Shown: positions 54,250 through 63,160 of the stretch, piece by piece
Position numbering within the stretch: the stretch's first letter is position 1
Layout of the letters: each line of letters starts with the position of its first letter
Source of the DNA: JAJRRL01 sp047404195
GTDB taxonomy: Bacteria > Pseudomonadota > Gammaproteobacteria > JAJRRL01
Assembly: GCA_047404195.1 (NCBI GenBank)
Contig: JBDOIU010000010.1
Span: forward strand, 1-64,000
Direction of reading: 5' to 3'
DNA length: 64,000 bases
Translations under genes and position numbers: made by a program
The notes under the pieces: generated by a model
What the model was told of the DNA's origin: nothing
Databases searched by the model: none
The model's input: only the letters and a program-made list of their open reading frames with translations

Positions 54250-55290
54250 ATGCTAACTACCGTCGCTCTGGATGTCATGAGTGGTGACTTGGGTCCAAAC
54301 GCTGTTCTGCCAGCCGCAGTGCAGGCATTGGAAAAAGAAGCTAATTTACGTTTGCTTCTAGTTGGTGATGAATCAACCATCAATACGTTTATGACACAAA
54401 AAGCCGCACACTTGTCTGATCGCTGGCACGCGGTCGCTAGTGCGCAAGTTGTTGAGATGGGTGATTCTCCAGCACATGCATTGCGTCACAAAAAACAATC
54501 ATCGATGAGAATTGCAGTCGACCAGGTTAAGCAGGGTCATGCCATGGCTTGTGTGAGCTCAGGCAACACAGGTGCATTGATGGCAACATCTCATTTAGTG
54601 CTTCGAACTATCAAGGGTATCGAGCGACCGGCTATTATTTGTGCATTGCCCACACGGCGCACAGGCGTGATGACTTACGTCCTGGATTTAGGCGCAACTG
54701 TGGATACATCGGCGGATCAGCTATATCAATTTGCTGTCATGGGTTCTGTATTTGCGGCTGTTTCTACAGGTAATGAGCACCCACGTGTTGGTCTTCTTAA
54801 TGTTGGTGTAGAAGATATTAAAGGAAATGAAGTCGTTAAGCGCTGCAAGGGGTTGCTCGATCAGTGCCAGTTGCTCAACTTTGAAGGTTATGCTGAGGCC
54901 GATCAGATTTTTTCAGGTGATTTTGATGTCATCGTTTGTGATGGGTTTGTTGGGAACGTTGCTTTGAAGTCTATCGAAGGTGTTCTCAAAATGGCTGGAT
55001 ATCATATCAAGCGTACCATTAAAAGTTCTATATTGACTCGCTTGTTGGCGTTGCTGTCATATCCTTTGTTTAGGAAGGTGAGGCGTGTGATGGAACCCGA
55101 TCGCTACAATGGTGCCGTATTACTTGGACTCAATGGTGTTGTTGTGAAGAGTCATGGTGGAGCGAGCGCGATTGCAATGCAGCACGCTATTCGATCAGCA
55201 TACCAGCTCGCTCAGAAACGTGTTCCGTTGATGATTGGCGAGCAAGTGGCCACCATATTAAAGGAGAGTGCGCACCATGAACAGGTATAG
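54250..55290 (+). CDS. plsX: Phosphate acyltransferase PlsX
   Basis: PlsX converts acyl-ACP to acyl-phosphate for the first step of phospholipid synthesis. The N-terminal ALDVMSGDLGPN (usually AVDAMGGD), SSGNTGALMA, GVEDIKGNE and CDGFVGNVALKSIEG segments are typical. The 346 residues are normal. It begins three bases after rpmF, with a weak ribosome binding site, and overlaps fabH by 14 bases. Confidence 0.95.
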   Translation: MLTTVALDVMSGDLGPNAVLPAAVQALEKEANLRLLLVGDESTINTFMTQKAAHLSDRWHAVASAQVVEMGDSPAHALRHKKQSSMRIAVDQVKQGHAMACVSSGNTGALMATSHLVLRTIKGIERPAIICALPTRRTGVMTYVLDLGATVDTSADQLYQFAVMGSVFAAVSTGNEHPRVGLLNVGVEDIKGNEVVKRCKGLLDQCQLLNFEGYAEADQIFSGDFDVIVCDGFVGNVALKSIEGVLKMAGYHIKRTIKSSILTRLLALLSYPLFRKVRRVMEPDRYNGAVLLGLNGVVVKSHGGASAIAMQHAIRSAYQLAQKRVPLMIGEQVATILKESAHHEQV

Positions 55291-56236
55291 CCAAATAATC
55301 GGTACTGGTAGCTATCTGCCAGAGCGGATTCTTACCAATCATGAGATTGCTGAGAAAACCGATACGTCAGATGAATGGATTCGAAAACGTGTCGGCGTTG
55401 TAGAGCGACGTATTATTGGTGAGAGTGGTGACACAACCACGACCATGTCCTACGAAGCGGCAAAAGCTGCTTTGGCTGCAGCTGATTTAGATGCATCTGA
55501 GCTGGATATGATTGTTGTCGGCACTGCAACAGCAGATAATTATTTTCCATCTACTGCTTGTGTTGTCAGTCGCTTGTTGGGTATTGAGCATGATTGTCCT
55601 GCGTTTGATTTGAATGCGGCTTGCTCGGGATTCATTTACGCATTGAGTATTGCAGATAATTTCATTAAAACGGGATTGCGCAATGTGCTGGTTATTGGTG
55701 TGGATTCACTCACAAAGCTGGTAGATTGGACCGATCGCTCAACCTGCGTTTTATTTGGTGATGGTGCAGGTGCAGTTGTGCTGCAAGCGAATGAAGAGCG
55801 CGGTATTGTGAAAACAGTCCTACATGCAAATGGCAAGTATGACACTGCTATCCAAGCACAAAACCCCATTTGGAATCATGAAGCCCCAATGTATTTAACC
55901 ATGCGTGGTAATGAGGTGTTTCGAATTGCAGTGACCAAATTGGGTGAAATTGTAGATGAGGTATTGGCTTTGTCGGGTTTTGATAAATCTGACATTGACT
56001 GGTTGATCCCGCATCAGGCAAACCTTCGTATTATTCAGGCGACAGCCAAGCGTTTGGGCTTGTCAATGGATCAAGTTGTTTTGACGGTTGATCGACATGG
56101 TAATACATCTGCTGCGTCTATACCACTCGCATTAGACCATGCTGTGCGATCTGGAGACGTTAAACGTGGGCAACGTCTTTTATTAGAAGCATTTGGTGCC
56201 GGCCTTGCATGGGGTGCGGCGATTGTTGATTACTAG
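55277..56236 (+). CDS. fabH: Beta-ketoacyl-ACP synthase III
   Basis: FabH condenses acetyl-CoA with malonyl-ACP to start fatty acid synthesis. The Cys-His-Asn triad is visible: Cys in DLNAACSGF, His in IPHQANLRI and Asn in DRHGNTSAASIP. The ATG at 55277, ten bases after AAGGAG, is preferred to a GTG at 55268. The length of 319 is normal. Second of the plsX-fabH-fabD-fabG order. Confidence 0.97.
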   Translation: MNRYSQIIGTGSYLPERILTNHEIAEKTDTSDEWIRKRVGVVERRIIGESGDTTTTMSYEAAKAALAAADLDASELDMIVVGTATADNYFPSTACVVSRLLGIEHDCPAFDLNAACSGFIYALSIADNFIKTGLRNVLVIGVDSLTKLVDWTDRSTCVLFGDGAGAVVLQANEERGIVKTVLHANGKYDTAIQAQNPIWNHEAPMYLTMRGNEVFRIAVTKLGEIVDEVLALSGFDKSDIDWLIPHQANLRIIQATAKRLGLSMDQVVLTVDRHGNTSAASIPLALDHAVRSGDVKRGQRLLLEAFGAGLAWGAAIVDY

Positions 56237-56248
56237 TTTGGAGGTCAT

Positions 56249-57169
56249 ATGACGCTTGCCATGCTTTTTCCTGGCCAGGGTTCCCAGTCTGTTGGTATGC
56301 TTGGTGAATATGCGGAGCATCCCATTGTGTTGGATCATTTTCAGCGAGCCAGTGATTGTTTAGGGTATGATTTACATGCCATGGTGACAGCGGGTGAGGC
56401 TGCTGTACTGAATCAAACTGTGCATGCACAGCCAGCATTGCTTGTTACTTCTGTTGCTTTTTATGCATTATGGTGTGCGCAGTCATTACCATTACCCAGT
56501 ATCATGGCCGGTCACAGTTTAGGTGAGTTTTCAGCGCTCACCTGTGCTGGTGCAATCACATTCGAAGAAGCTGTGCGGTTAGTGAGTGTGCGTGGGCAAT
56601 GCATGCAGTCAGCTGCTACTCGTCAGGGTGGTATGCAGGCAATTGTTGGGTTGGATGATCAAGCAGTTATTGATTTGTGTTCTGCTTATGCTGGTGAGGG
56701 TGTCGTCACTGCAGCAAACTTTAATTCACCGGGGCAAGTGGTCATCTCTGGCGATCTTCAGGCTGTTGAAACCGTTGGGCAATCTGCTAAAGCAGCGGGT
56801 GCCAAAATGGTTGTGGCATTGCCGGTCAGTGTGGCATCACATTGTGATTTAATGGCGCCAGCTGTAGCACCTTTTGCTGAAGCTTTGCGGACCGTGAATT
56901 GGCAAGCCCCATCTATCCCGGTTGTACATAATGCTGATTTACAAAGTCATGCTTCTGCAGATGCAATATGCGAAGTGCTTTTAAAACAACTTACAGCGCC
57001 AGTCAGATGGACCGAGACCATTCAGCTTTTGAGTGAGCGTGGTGTAACAGAGTGGGTTGAGTGTGGTGCTGGCCAAGTATTGTCTCGTTTGTGTAAGCGC
57101 TTTAAGCCACCATTGAAAGCACTGGCTTTTGCGAAAGCTGAACCGGCATATCGTGCGGCGCAAGTTTAG
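56249..57169 (+). CDS. fabD: Malonyl-CoA:ACP transacylase
   Basis: FabD loads malonyl groups on ACP. It begins MTLAMLFPGQGSQSVGM. The nucleophile Ser is in AGHSLGEFSAL and the His in PVSVASHCDLM. The 306 residues are normal. GGAGGT precedes the ATG. Confidence 0.96.
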   Translation: MTLAMLFPGQGSQSVGMLGEYAEHPIVLDHFQRASDCLGYDLHAMVTAGEAAVLNQTVHAQPALLVTSVAFYALWCAQSLPLPSIMAGHSLGEFSALTCAGAITFEEAVRLVSVRGQCMQSAATRQGGMQAIVGLDDQAVIDLCSAYAGEGVVTAANFNSPGQVVISGDLQAVETVGQSAKAAGAKMVVALPVSVASHCDLMAPAVAPFAEALRTVNWQAPSIPVVHNADLQSHASADAICEVLLKQLTAPVRWTETIQLLSERGVTEWVECGAGQVLSRLCKRFKPPLKALAFAKAEPAYRAAQV

Positions 57170-57179
57170 GAGAGATGTA

Positions 57180-57924
57180 ATGACAGTTGATAAAAAAGTT
57201 GTGTTAGTAACCGGTGCCTCGAGAGGGATTGGTGCAAAGATTGCAGATCAAATGGTTGAGGCTGGTTACTTTGTTGTGGGGACAGCCACAACGGCGTCTG
57301 GTGCTGAGAAAATTACAGCGCGCTTACAGACCTTGGGTGCTGGTAGCGGTATGGCGCTGAATGTGTGCCATGAAGATGCCATTGATCAGGTGTTAAAAGA
57401 CATTACAAGTGAGTACGGCCCAATAGCCATTTTGGTGAATAATGCTGGTATTGTACGGGACAATTTAATGTTACGTATGTCTGATGCGCAGTGGGATGAT
57501 GTTTATCAAACCAATTGCCATGCTGTTTTTCGCTTAACAAAAAAATGTTTACGTAGCATGATTAAGCAGCGATTCGGGCGTATTGTTAATATTTCGTCCG
57601 TTGTTGGTACCACAGGCAACCCGGGGCAGGTTAATTATTGTGCAATGAAGGCGGCTGTTGGTGGATTTACTCGCTCTCTAGCGCAAGAGGTGGCAACACG
57701 CAATGTGACAGTGAATGCTGTTGCTCCTGGATTTATTGCCACAGAAATGACAGAAGCATTGACCGATGAGCAAAAAAGAAGCTATTTTTGGTCAAATTCC
57801 TATGCGTCGCATGGGCGAAGCTGCTGAAATAGCCAGTATTGTACGATTTTTGGCTTCAGATGAGGCAGCGTATATTACTGGTCAAACACTGCATGTGAAT
57901 GGCGGAATGTACATGTCGCAGTAG
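57180..57924 (+). CDS. fabG: 3-oxoacyl-ACP reductase FabG, with an apparent frameshift
   Basis: FabG reduces beta-ketoacyl-ACP with NADPH. The Rossmann loop VTGASRGIGAK, NNAGIVRDNL, the catalytic Ser (VNISSVVG) and YxxMK (NYCAMKAAVGGF, where the usual Tyr-x-x-x-Lys reads YCAMK) are present. At 57772-57777 a run of six A follows GAGC. Read as it stands, the frame ends at 57827 with an unrelated tail. Dropping one A restores KEAIFGQIPMRRMGE and a normal end at 57924 (LASDEAAYITGQTLHVNGG). The gene lies within an otherwise intact essential operon, so a sequencing error, polymerase slippage at A6, or a true mutation are all possible. Confidence 0.9.
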
Positions 57925-58001
57925 GTCAGTACCACATAAGGTTTGCATGCGCAGATCGACATGGTATGATAAATCACACAACCCACAGGAGGGCAATTAT
58001 T

Positions 58002-58247
58002 ATGCAAAACATCGACACTCGTGTTAAAAGAATTGTTGTTGAGCAACTTGGCGTCAGCGAAGATGAAATCACAAATGAGTCATCATTTGTTGATGATCTG
58101 GGTGCTGATTCACTTGACACAGTAGAGTTAGTGATGGCTTTTGAAGAAGAGTTTGGCACAGAGATTTCTGATGATCAGGCTGAAAAGATCAATACCATCC
58201 AAAATGCAATTGACTACATCTCTGCACACTCTGCAGAGCAAGAGTAA
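58002..58247 (+). CDS. acpP: Acyl carrier protein
   Basis: ACP carries growing acyl chains on a phosphopantetheine arm. The attachment Ser is in LGADSLDTVELVMAFEEEFG. The 81 residues, acidic throughout, are slightly longer than usual. AGGAGG precedes the ATG at 58002. It lies between fabG and fabF as expected. Confidence 0.97.
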   Translation: MQNIDTRVKRIVVEQLGVSEDEITNESSFVDDLGADSLDTVELVMAFEEEFGTEISDDQAEKINTIQNAIDYISAHSAEQE

Positions 58248-58278
58248 CTTGTATTGTATTTGATGACGGGGGCGAAAA

Positions 58279-59517
58279 ATGACTAACCGTGTCGTGGTGA
58301 CTGGATTGGGTGTTTTAAGCCCCTTAGGTAATGATACTGCCACTACGTGGCAAAATATTTTGGCTGGCCAGAGTGGTGTGGGTCCAATCACGCGCTTTGA
58401 TGCCAGCGAGTTTCCTGTTCGCATTGCTGCTGAAGTGAAGAACTTTGACGCGACGCTCGCTTTAGAGAAAAAAGAAGCGCGTAAGCTTGCATTGTTTATT
58501 CAGTTTGCTGCTGAAGCCTCACGTCAGGCTATTGCGGATGCTGAATTGATCGTCAATGAAGACAATGCTCACCGTATTGGTGTGGCAATTGGTTCTGGCA
58601 TTGGTGGTTTTCAGGATATCGTAGACGCACATGATGCGATGAAAGCGGGTGGACCTAGGAAAGTATCTCCTTTCTTTATCCCAGGTGCTATCATCAATAT
58701 GGCGCCAGGTATTGTTGCCATGAAACATGGCCTGAAGGGACCTAATTATTCAGTTGTCACTGCATGTGCGACCGGTGCGCATAATTTGGGGCTGGCGTAT
58801 CGTGCTATTCAAAATGGTGAAGCCGATATTATGGTTGCTGGCGGTGCAGAAATGTGTACTACAGCGCTTGCCATTTCTGGTTTTGCTGCCTGTCGTGCTT
58901 TATCACGCAACAATGAGGGTATGACTGAGGCATCACGGCCTTGGGATATGCAGCGTGATGGTTTTGTGTTGGGTGAAGGTGCTGGTGTGATGGTGTTAGA
59001 GTCATTGCAGTCTGCACAGGCGCGTGGTGCAAATATCATTGCAGAGTTAACCGGATTTGGTATGAGCGGTGATGCTTATCACATGACAGCACCTGAACCA
59101 AATGGTGTTGGTTTCTGCGCATCAATGCGCTCAGCAGTGGCAGACGCAGCAATTGATGTCAATGAAATTGATTACGTGAATGCGCATGGTACATCGACAA
59201 TGGCTGATTACATAGAAGCAAACGCAGTTGCTGAGGTCATGGGTGGCCACATGAAATCCGTTGCAATCAGCTCAACCAAATCTATGACTGGGCACATGTT
59301 GGGTGCAACTGGCGCTGTAGAAGCCATCTTTTCTGTATTGGCAATGCGCGATCAAGTGGCACCACCAACAATTAACTGTCATGAAACGGATCCAGCAGTT
59401 GACTATGATTTTGTACCAAACAAAGCGAAGCCTATGAATATACGTTCAGTGTTAACCAACTCTTTCGGGTTTGGTGGATCAAATACCACGCTGATATTTA
59501 GTCCGCTCAAGGACTGA
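58279..59517 (+). CDS. fabF: Beta-ketoacyl-ACP synthase II
   Basis: FabF elongates acyl-ACP. The Cys-His-His triad is visible: Cys in VVTACATGAHN, His in YVNAHGTSTMAD and His in KSMTGHMLGATGA. The 412 residues are normal, and FGFGGSNTTLIF closes the protein. It follows acpP by 31 bases. Confidence 0.97.
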   Translation: MTNRVVVTGLGVLSPLGNDTATTWQNILAGQSGVGPITRFDASEFPVRIAAEVKNFDATLALEKKEARKLALFIQFAAEASRQAIADAELIVNEDNAHRIGVAIGSGIGGFQDIVDAHDAMKAGGPRKVSPFFIPGAIINMAPGIVAMKHGLKGPNYSVVTACATGAHNLGLAYRAIQNGEADIMVAGGAEMCTTALAISGFAACRALSRNNEGMTEASRPWDMQRDGFVLGEGAGVMVLESLQSAQARGANIIAELTGFGMSGDAYHMTAPEPNGVGFCASMRSAVADAAIDVNEIDYVNAHGTSTMADYIEANAVAEVMGGHMKSVAISSTKSMTGHMLGATGAVEAIFSVLAMRDQVAPPTINCHETDPAVDYDFVPNKAKPMNIRSVLTNSFGFGGSNTTLIFSPLKD

Positions 59518-59558
59518 TAGCGTGACCAGATAATTCTGGTAATGGCAAGGGAGTATGG

Positions 59559-60707
59559 ATGATGCTATGGCGCCGTGCAGTTTATGCTTTTCTTGCATTG
59601 TCATCATTGTTATTTTACTTGCACTGGCAATATCAATATTGGTTACAAACGCCTCTTAGTTGTGAGCGGCAGTGCGTCTTATCTCTCTCTCAGCAAGCAA
59701 TGGGTCGTCAGCAACTGATGCATTTTTTTGTGCGCCACAGTGCAGTGAAATCTCCCCGCTTAGCAAGCTTTGTATTGCGCTTCACATTGCCGCAGTGGCG
59801 TAATGGTACGTATTATTTTGTGCCGGGTGACCAGGTGGCAACAGTGTTGCATGTTGTGAAGGTGGGGCCACCAAAACAACGGCGCATCACCTTTCCTGAG
59901 GGTTGGACCTTGTCTCAGTTATTGAAAGCAGTTGCTGCTGCCCCAGGTTTACAGCATTCACTGGCGGCTACGCCTAGAGCTTCTTTGATGCAGTCACTGG
60001 GTTTAAAAAAGGGACCGGCTGAGGGGTTGTTTTTTCCAGACACGTACTTTTATCACTATCAATCGAGTGATCGAGACCTATTACGTTTGGCTTACAGAAC
60101 AATGCAGCGCATTTTGCAAAAAGAATGGCAATCGCGTGTTAAAGGTTTGCCTTATCGGTCTGCCTATGAAGCCTTGATTGCGGCATCTTTGATAGAGCGA
60201 GAAACACATATATCCAATGAGCGTCAGCGTGTTGCTGAGGTGATAATCAATCGTTTACGCCGCGGCATGCGTTTGCAAATTGATGCCAGTGTTGTGTACG
60301 GTTTAGCACTTCCATATGGTACGAGAGTGACTTATCGCATGTTAAAACAGAATTCAGCATACAATACTTATCGCCAGTCAGGTTTGCCACCAACGCCAAT
60401 ATGTCTACCATCAAAAGCGTCAATTCATGCAGCCATGCACCCAACCACCGGCTCAGCGTTATACTATGTGCTACAGCCGGATGGCACGCACCGTTTTTCA
60501 CGGAGTTATGATCAGCATCTGCGTGGTGTCAAGCGCTACCGGCGCTCACAAAAGCGCAAGCAGCCAGTTATTCGGCAGAGATCTGCATGTTGGCCAGCAG
60601 CTTCACTGATGATTTTGCAGGTTATGCGAGAGACACCATGGCAAGTGTTCTGGTCTGACTTATCCTTGTACAGAATGAGTCAGCGTTGTTGGGCAAAAAA
60701 GCGCTGA
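59559..60707 (+). CDS. mltG: Endolytic murein transglycosylase MltG
   Basis: MltG cuts nascent peptidoglycan strands at the inner membrane. One N-terminal membrane helix (AVYAFLALSSLLFYLHW) is followed by a LysM-like segment and the YceG domain with the catalytic Glu in AASLIERETH. QIDASVVYGL and NTYRQSGLPPTPIC are also typical. The domain ends near FSRSYDQH; about 55 further residues form a basic, unconserved tail. The pabC gene often found between fabF and mltG is absent. Confidence 0.92.
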   Translation: MMLWRRAVYAFLALSSLLFYLHWQYQYWLQTPLSCERQCVLSLSQQAMGRQQLMHFFVRHSAVKSPRLASFVLRFTLPQWRNGTYYFVPGDQVATVLHVVKVGPPKQRRITFPEGWTLSQLLKAVAAAPGLQHSLAATPRASLMQSLGLKKGPAEGLFFPDTYFYHYQSSDRDLLRLAYRTMQRILQKEWQSRVKGLPYRSAYEALIAASLIERETHISNERQRVAEVIINRLRRGMRLQIDASVVYGLALPYGTRVTYRMLKQNSAYNTYRQSGLPPTPICLPSKASIHAAMHPTTGSALYYVLQPDGTHRFSRSYDQHLRGVKRYRRSQKRKQPVIRQRSACWPAASLMILQVMRETPWQVFWSDLSLYRMSQRCWAKKR

Positions 60708-60745
60708 ACATGGTATAATAATACGAGTTTTGGAGGATCAGTGTC

Positions 60746-61390
60746 ATGCAATCACAGACAGCACGTTTTATTTCAATCGAAGGCGTTGAAGGCGTTGGCA
60801 AGACAACAGTCATTCAGGCCATCAAGGCTTATTTGCTCTCAGAGGGCGTTGATGCCGTTTTCACGCGTGAGCCTGGCGGTACTGCTATTGCTGAGGATAT
60901 TCGGCAAGTATTGTTACAGTGCCACGAAGAAGAGATGGCTATTGATACTGAACTTCTATTAATGTTCGCTTGTCGAGCGCAGAATATTGCAAGATTTATT
61001 CGACCGGCATTGGCTGCAGGTCAGTGGGTATTTGCTGATCGATTCACTGATGCCAGTTTTGCATATCAAGGTGGTGGCCGAAAAGTGGGGCAGACTCGTG
61101 TGGCCAGTTTGGCTCAGTGGGTTTTGGGTGATTTTAAGCCTGATATGACCTTGCTGCTTGATGCACCTATCGAAGTGGGGATGCAGCGTATCAGCAAGCG
61201 TGGTGCAAAAGATCGTTTGGAGCAGGAAGGGAACGAATTTTTTGAACGTACTCGTGCTGCCTATTTGGCATTAGCCGAAGCTGAGCCACAACGTTTTGTC
61301 GTCATAGATGCAACACAAACACCAGATAAGGTGGCTGAGTCAGCCATATCTGCCATAGCGCATTTTCGTGCGAGGGTCAGTGCGATATGA
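60746..61390 (+). CDS. tmk: Thymidylate kinase
   Basis: Tmk phosphorylates dTMP. The P-loop FISIEGVEGVGKTT, the FTREPGGT segment (DR(Y/F)TD family: FADRFTDASFAYQGGGR) and LLDAPIEVGMQRISKRG are typical. The 214 residues are normal. GGAGGA precedes the ATG. Its stop overlaps the holB start (ATGA). Confidence 0.95.
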   Translation: MQSQTARFISIEGVEGVGKTTVIQAIKAYLLSEGVDAVFTREPGGTAIAEDIRQVLLQCHEEEMAIDTELLLMFACRAQNIARFIRPALAAGQWVFADRFTDASFAYQGGGRKVGQTRVASLAQWVLGDFKPDMTLLLDAPIEVGMQRISKRGAKDRLEQEGNEFFERTRAAYLALAEAEPQRFVVIDATQTPDKVAESAISAIAHFRARVSAI

Positions 61391-62373
61391 TTTACCCCTG
61401 GCAAACAACGCAGTGGTCATGCGCATGTGATTTGATCCAGCAACAATATGCTGGTGGTTTATTGTTACGTGGTGCCGCAGGTGTTGGTACAATTCATTTT
61501 GCGCAACAACTCAGTGCGTTGGCACTGTGTGAGCAAGCTACACAATCAGCGTGTGAACAATGTGCGAGTTGTCATTTACGTCAATCGTCCCAGCATCCTG
61601 ATTATATCACACTGAGCTCCAATGATAGTATGATTAAGATAGATTCGATTCGTGATATGAGCACACGTTGCCAACAAAGTGCAACACGTGGTGGATATCA
61701 AGTTGTATTGATAGAGGCTGCAGATAAACTCACATTAGCCAGTGCAAATGCATTGCTTAAAATATTGGAAGAGCCACCAGGTCGCGTACTATTTATTTTA
61801 TGTTGTGAACACCTCACTCGACTACCCGTTACAGTAGTGAGTCGTTGTCAGGTACTGTCATTTCCACCAGTGCCGACTAAAATAGCGATGCCATGGCTTG
61901 AGACAACATATCCGGGTGTTGATAGAATCAGTGATGTTTGGTCGCTAGCCAATGGACAGCCGTTAATCGTAGAAGAGATGCTGGCGCAAGACAGCTTAAG
62001 CATCAGTACAAGGCTGCTCAATGATTTGGTTTCATTAAAATCATCATCATGGCAATTTACGAGTATGGGAAGTCGTTGGAAGGATATCGGTTGTGAACAG
62101 TTATTGTCGCACTTACTGTATTTATCTGAAAATATGATTCGTGAGCAGCATGGGAACGTGTTTTCGGATGACTTGTCTATGCAGCAATTGAAGACAACAG
62201 ATGCATTATCACATCTGCCGCTGCCACAGTTGTTTCAATGGCGTGACCGCTTATTAGAGCTGCGTTCTTATCAGCGTTTAGGGTCGATCAGCGAGCCATT
62301 GCTGTATGATGCCGTTGCTTATGCCTGTGATGATTTAATGCATTGCCGTTTAACAGGAGAATTACTATGTTGA
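61387..62373 (+). CDS. holB: DNA polymerase III delta' subunit
   Basis: HolB is part of the clamp loader. The region GAAGVGTIHFAQQLS replaces the Walker A motif, with Thr where Lys is expected, consistent with the non-ATPase role of delta' in enterobacteria. A four-Cys zinc module (ACEQCASCHLRQ and an earlier Cys), SANALLKILEEPP and VVSRCQVLSF are typical. The 328 residues are normal. It overlaps tmk and tatD. Confidence 0.88.
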   Translation: MIYPWQTTQWSCACDLIQQQYAGGLLLRGAAGVGTIHFAQQLSALALCEQATQSACEQCASCHLRQSSQHPDYITLSSNDSMIKIDSIRDMSTRCQQSATRGGYQVVLIEAADKLTLASANALLKILEEPPGRVLFILCCEHLTRLPVTVVSRCQVLSFPPVPTKIAMPWLETTYPGVDRISDVWSLANGQPLIVEEMLAQDSLSISTRLLNDLVSLKSSSWQFTSMGSRWKDIGCEQLLSHLLYLSENMIREQHGNVFSDDLSMQQLKTTDALSHLPLPQLFQWRDRLLELRSYQRLGSISEPLLYDAVAYACDDLMHCRLTGELLC

Positions 62374-63149
62374 TTGATTCACATTGTCATTTGCATATGA
62401 TGGATCTGACTGCTGATGATGGTGATGTAACGCGCCCCATACAGAGGGCATTAGATGTTGGAGTAAGGCATATGGTGTGTGTCAGTACTGAATTGGCTGA
62501 TATTCCAGTGGTCAAGCTATTGGCATCTGAGCATGCTGTCGTGAGTGGTAGTGTGGGCATTCATCCCAGCGAATGCTTGGGCGAAGAGCGTCCATCCATT
62601 GCTGATTTACTATTTTGGGCAAATGATGACAATATTGTCGCTATTGGTGAAACCGGTTTAGACTATCACTACAATAAAGAGCACCATGATCGCATGCAGT
62701 TGTCCTTTCGTGAGCATGTTCAGGTAGCCAATGAGTGTCGAAAGCCACTCATTATTCATTCACGTGATGCGCGTGAAGATACCATCAGCATTTTGCGTGA
62801 GGAGTCTGCAGAAAAATGTGGCGGTGTGATGCATTGTTTTACTGAGTCATTGGAAATGGCAGAACAAGCCATGGCGCTTGGTTTTTACATTTCTATTTCG
62901 GGCATTGTGACCTTTAAAAATGCTGCTAATGTGCAAGCTGTTGCAAAGGCAGTGCCACTATCTAGGTTACTTATTGAGACAGATGCGCCATATTTGGCGC
63001 CTGTGCCACACCGTGGTAAAGGTAATGAGCCTGCTTATGTTGCACATGTTGCAGAGAAAGTGGCTGAGCTGAAGGGGTTGTCAGTTGAAGAGGTCATTCA
63101 GCAGACCGGTCAAAACTGTTGTGATTTGTTTTCGTTGAATATTGTTTAA
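62367..63149 (+). CDS. tatD: TatD-family metal-dependent DNase
   Basis: TatD-type enzymes are 3'-5' exonucleases on damaged DNA or RNA. The metal motifs appear in order: IDSHCHLH, AIGETGLDYHY, IIHSRDA, MHCFTES and IETDAPYLAP. The ATG at 62367 follows AGGAG and overlaps the holB stop by seven bases. The 260 residues are close to YcfH, which is found in this position in E. coli. The pilZ gene common between holB and tatD elsewhere is missing. Confidence 0.93.
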   Translation: MLIDSHCHLHMMDLTADDGDVTRPIQRALDVGVRHMVCVSTELADIPVVKLLASEHAVVSGSVGIHPSECLGEERPSIADLLFWANDDNIVAIGETGLDYHYNKEHHDRMQLSFREHVQVANECRKPLIIHSRDAREDTISILREESAEKCGGVMHCFTESLEMAEQAMALGFYISISGIVTFKNAANVQAVAKAVPLSRLLIETDAPYLAPVPHRGKGNEPAYVAHVAEKVAELKGLSVEEVIQQTGQNCCDLFSLNIV

Positions 63150-63160
63150 GAGGACGTATT

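Noticed and set aside
57771..57778. Programmed -1 frameshift site (A-AAA-AAG) in fabG
   Set aside because: The reading phase is wrong for the heptamer, and the family sequence continues in the +1 frame, not the -1 frame.
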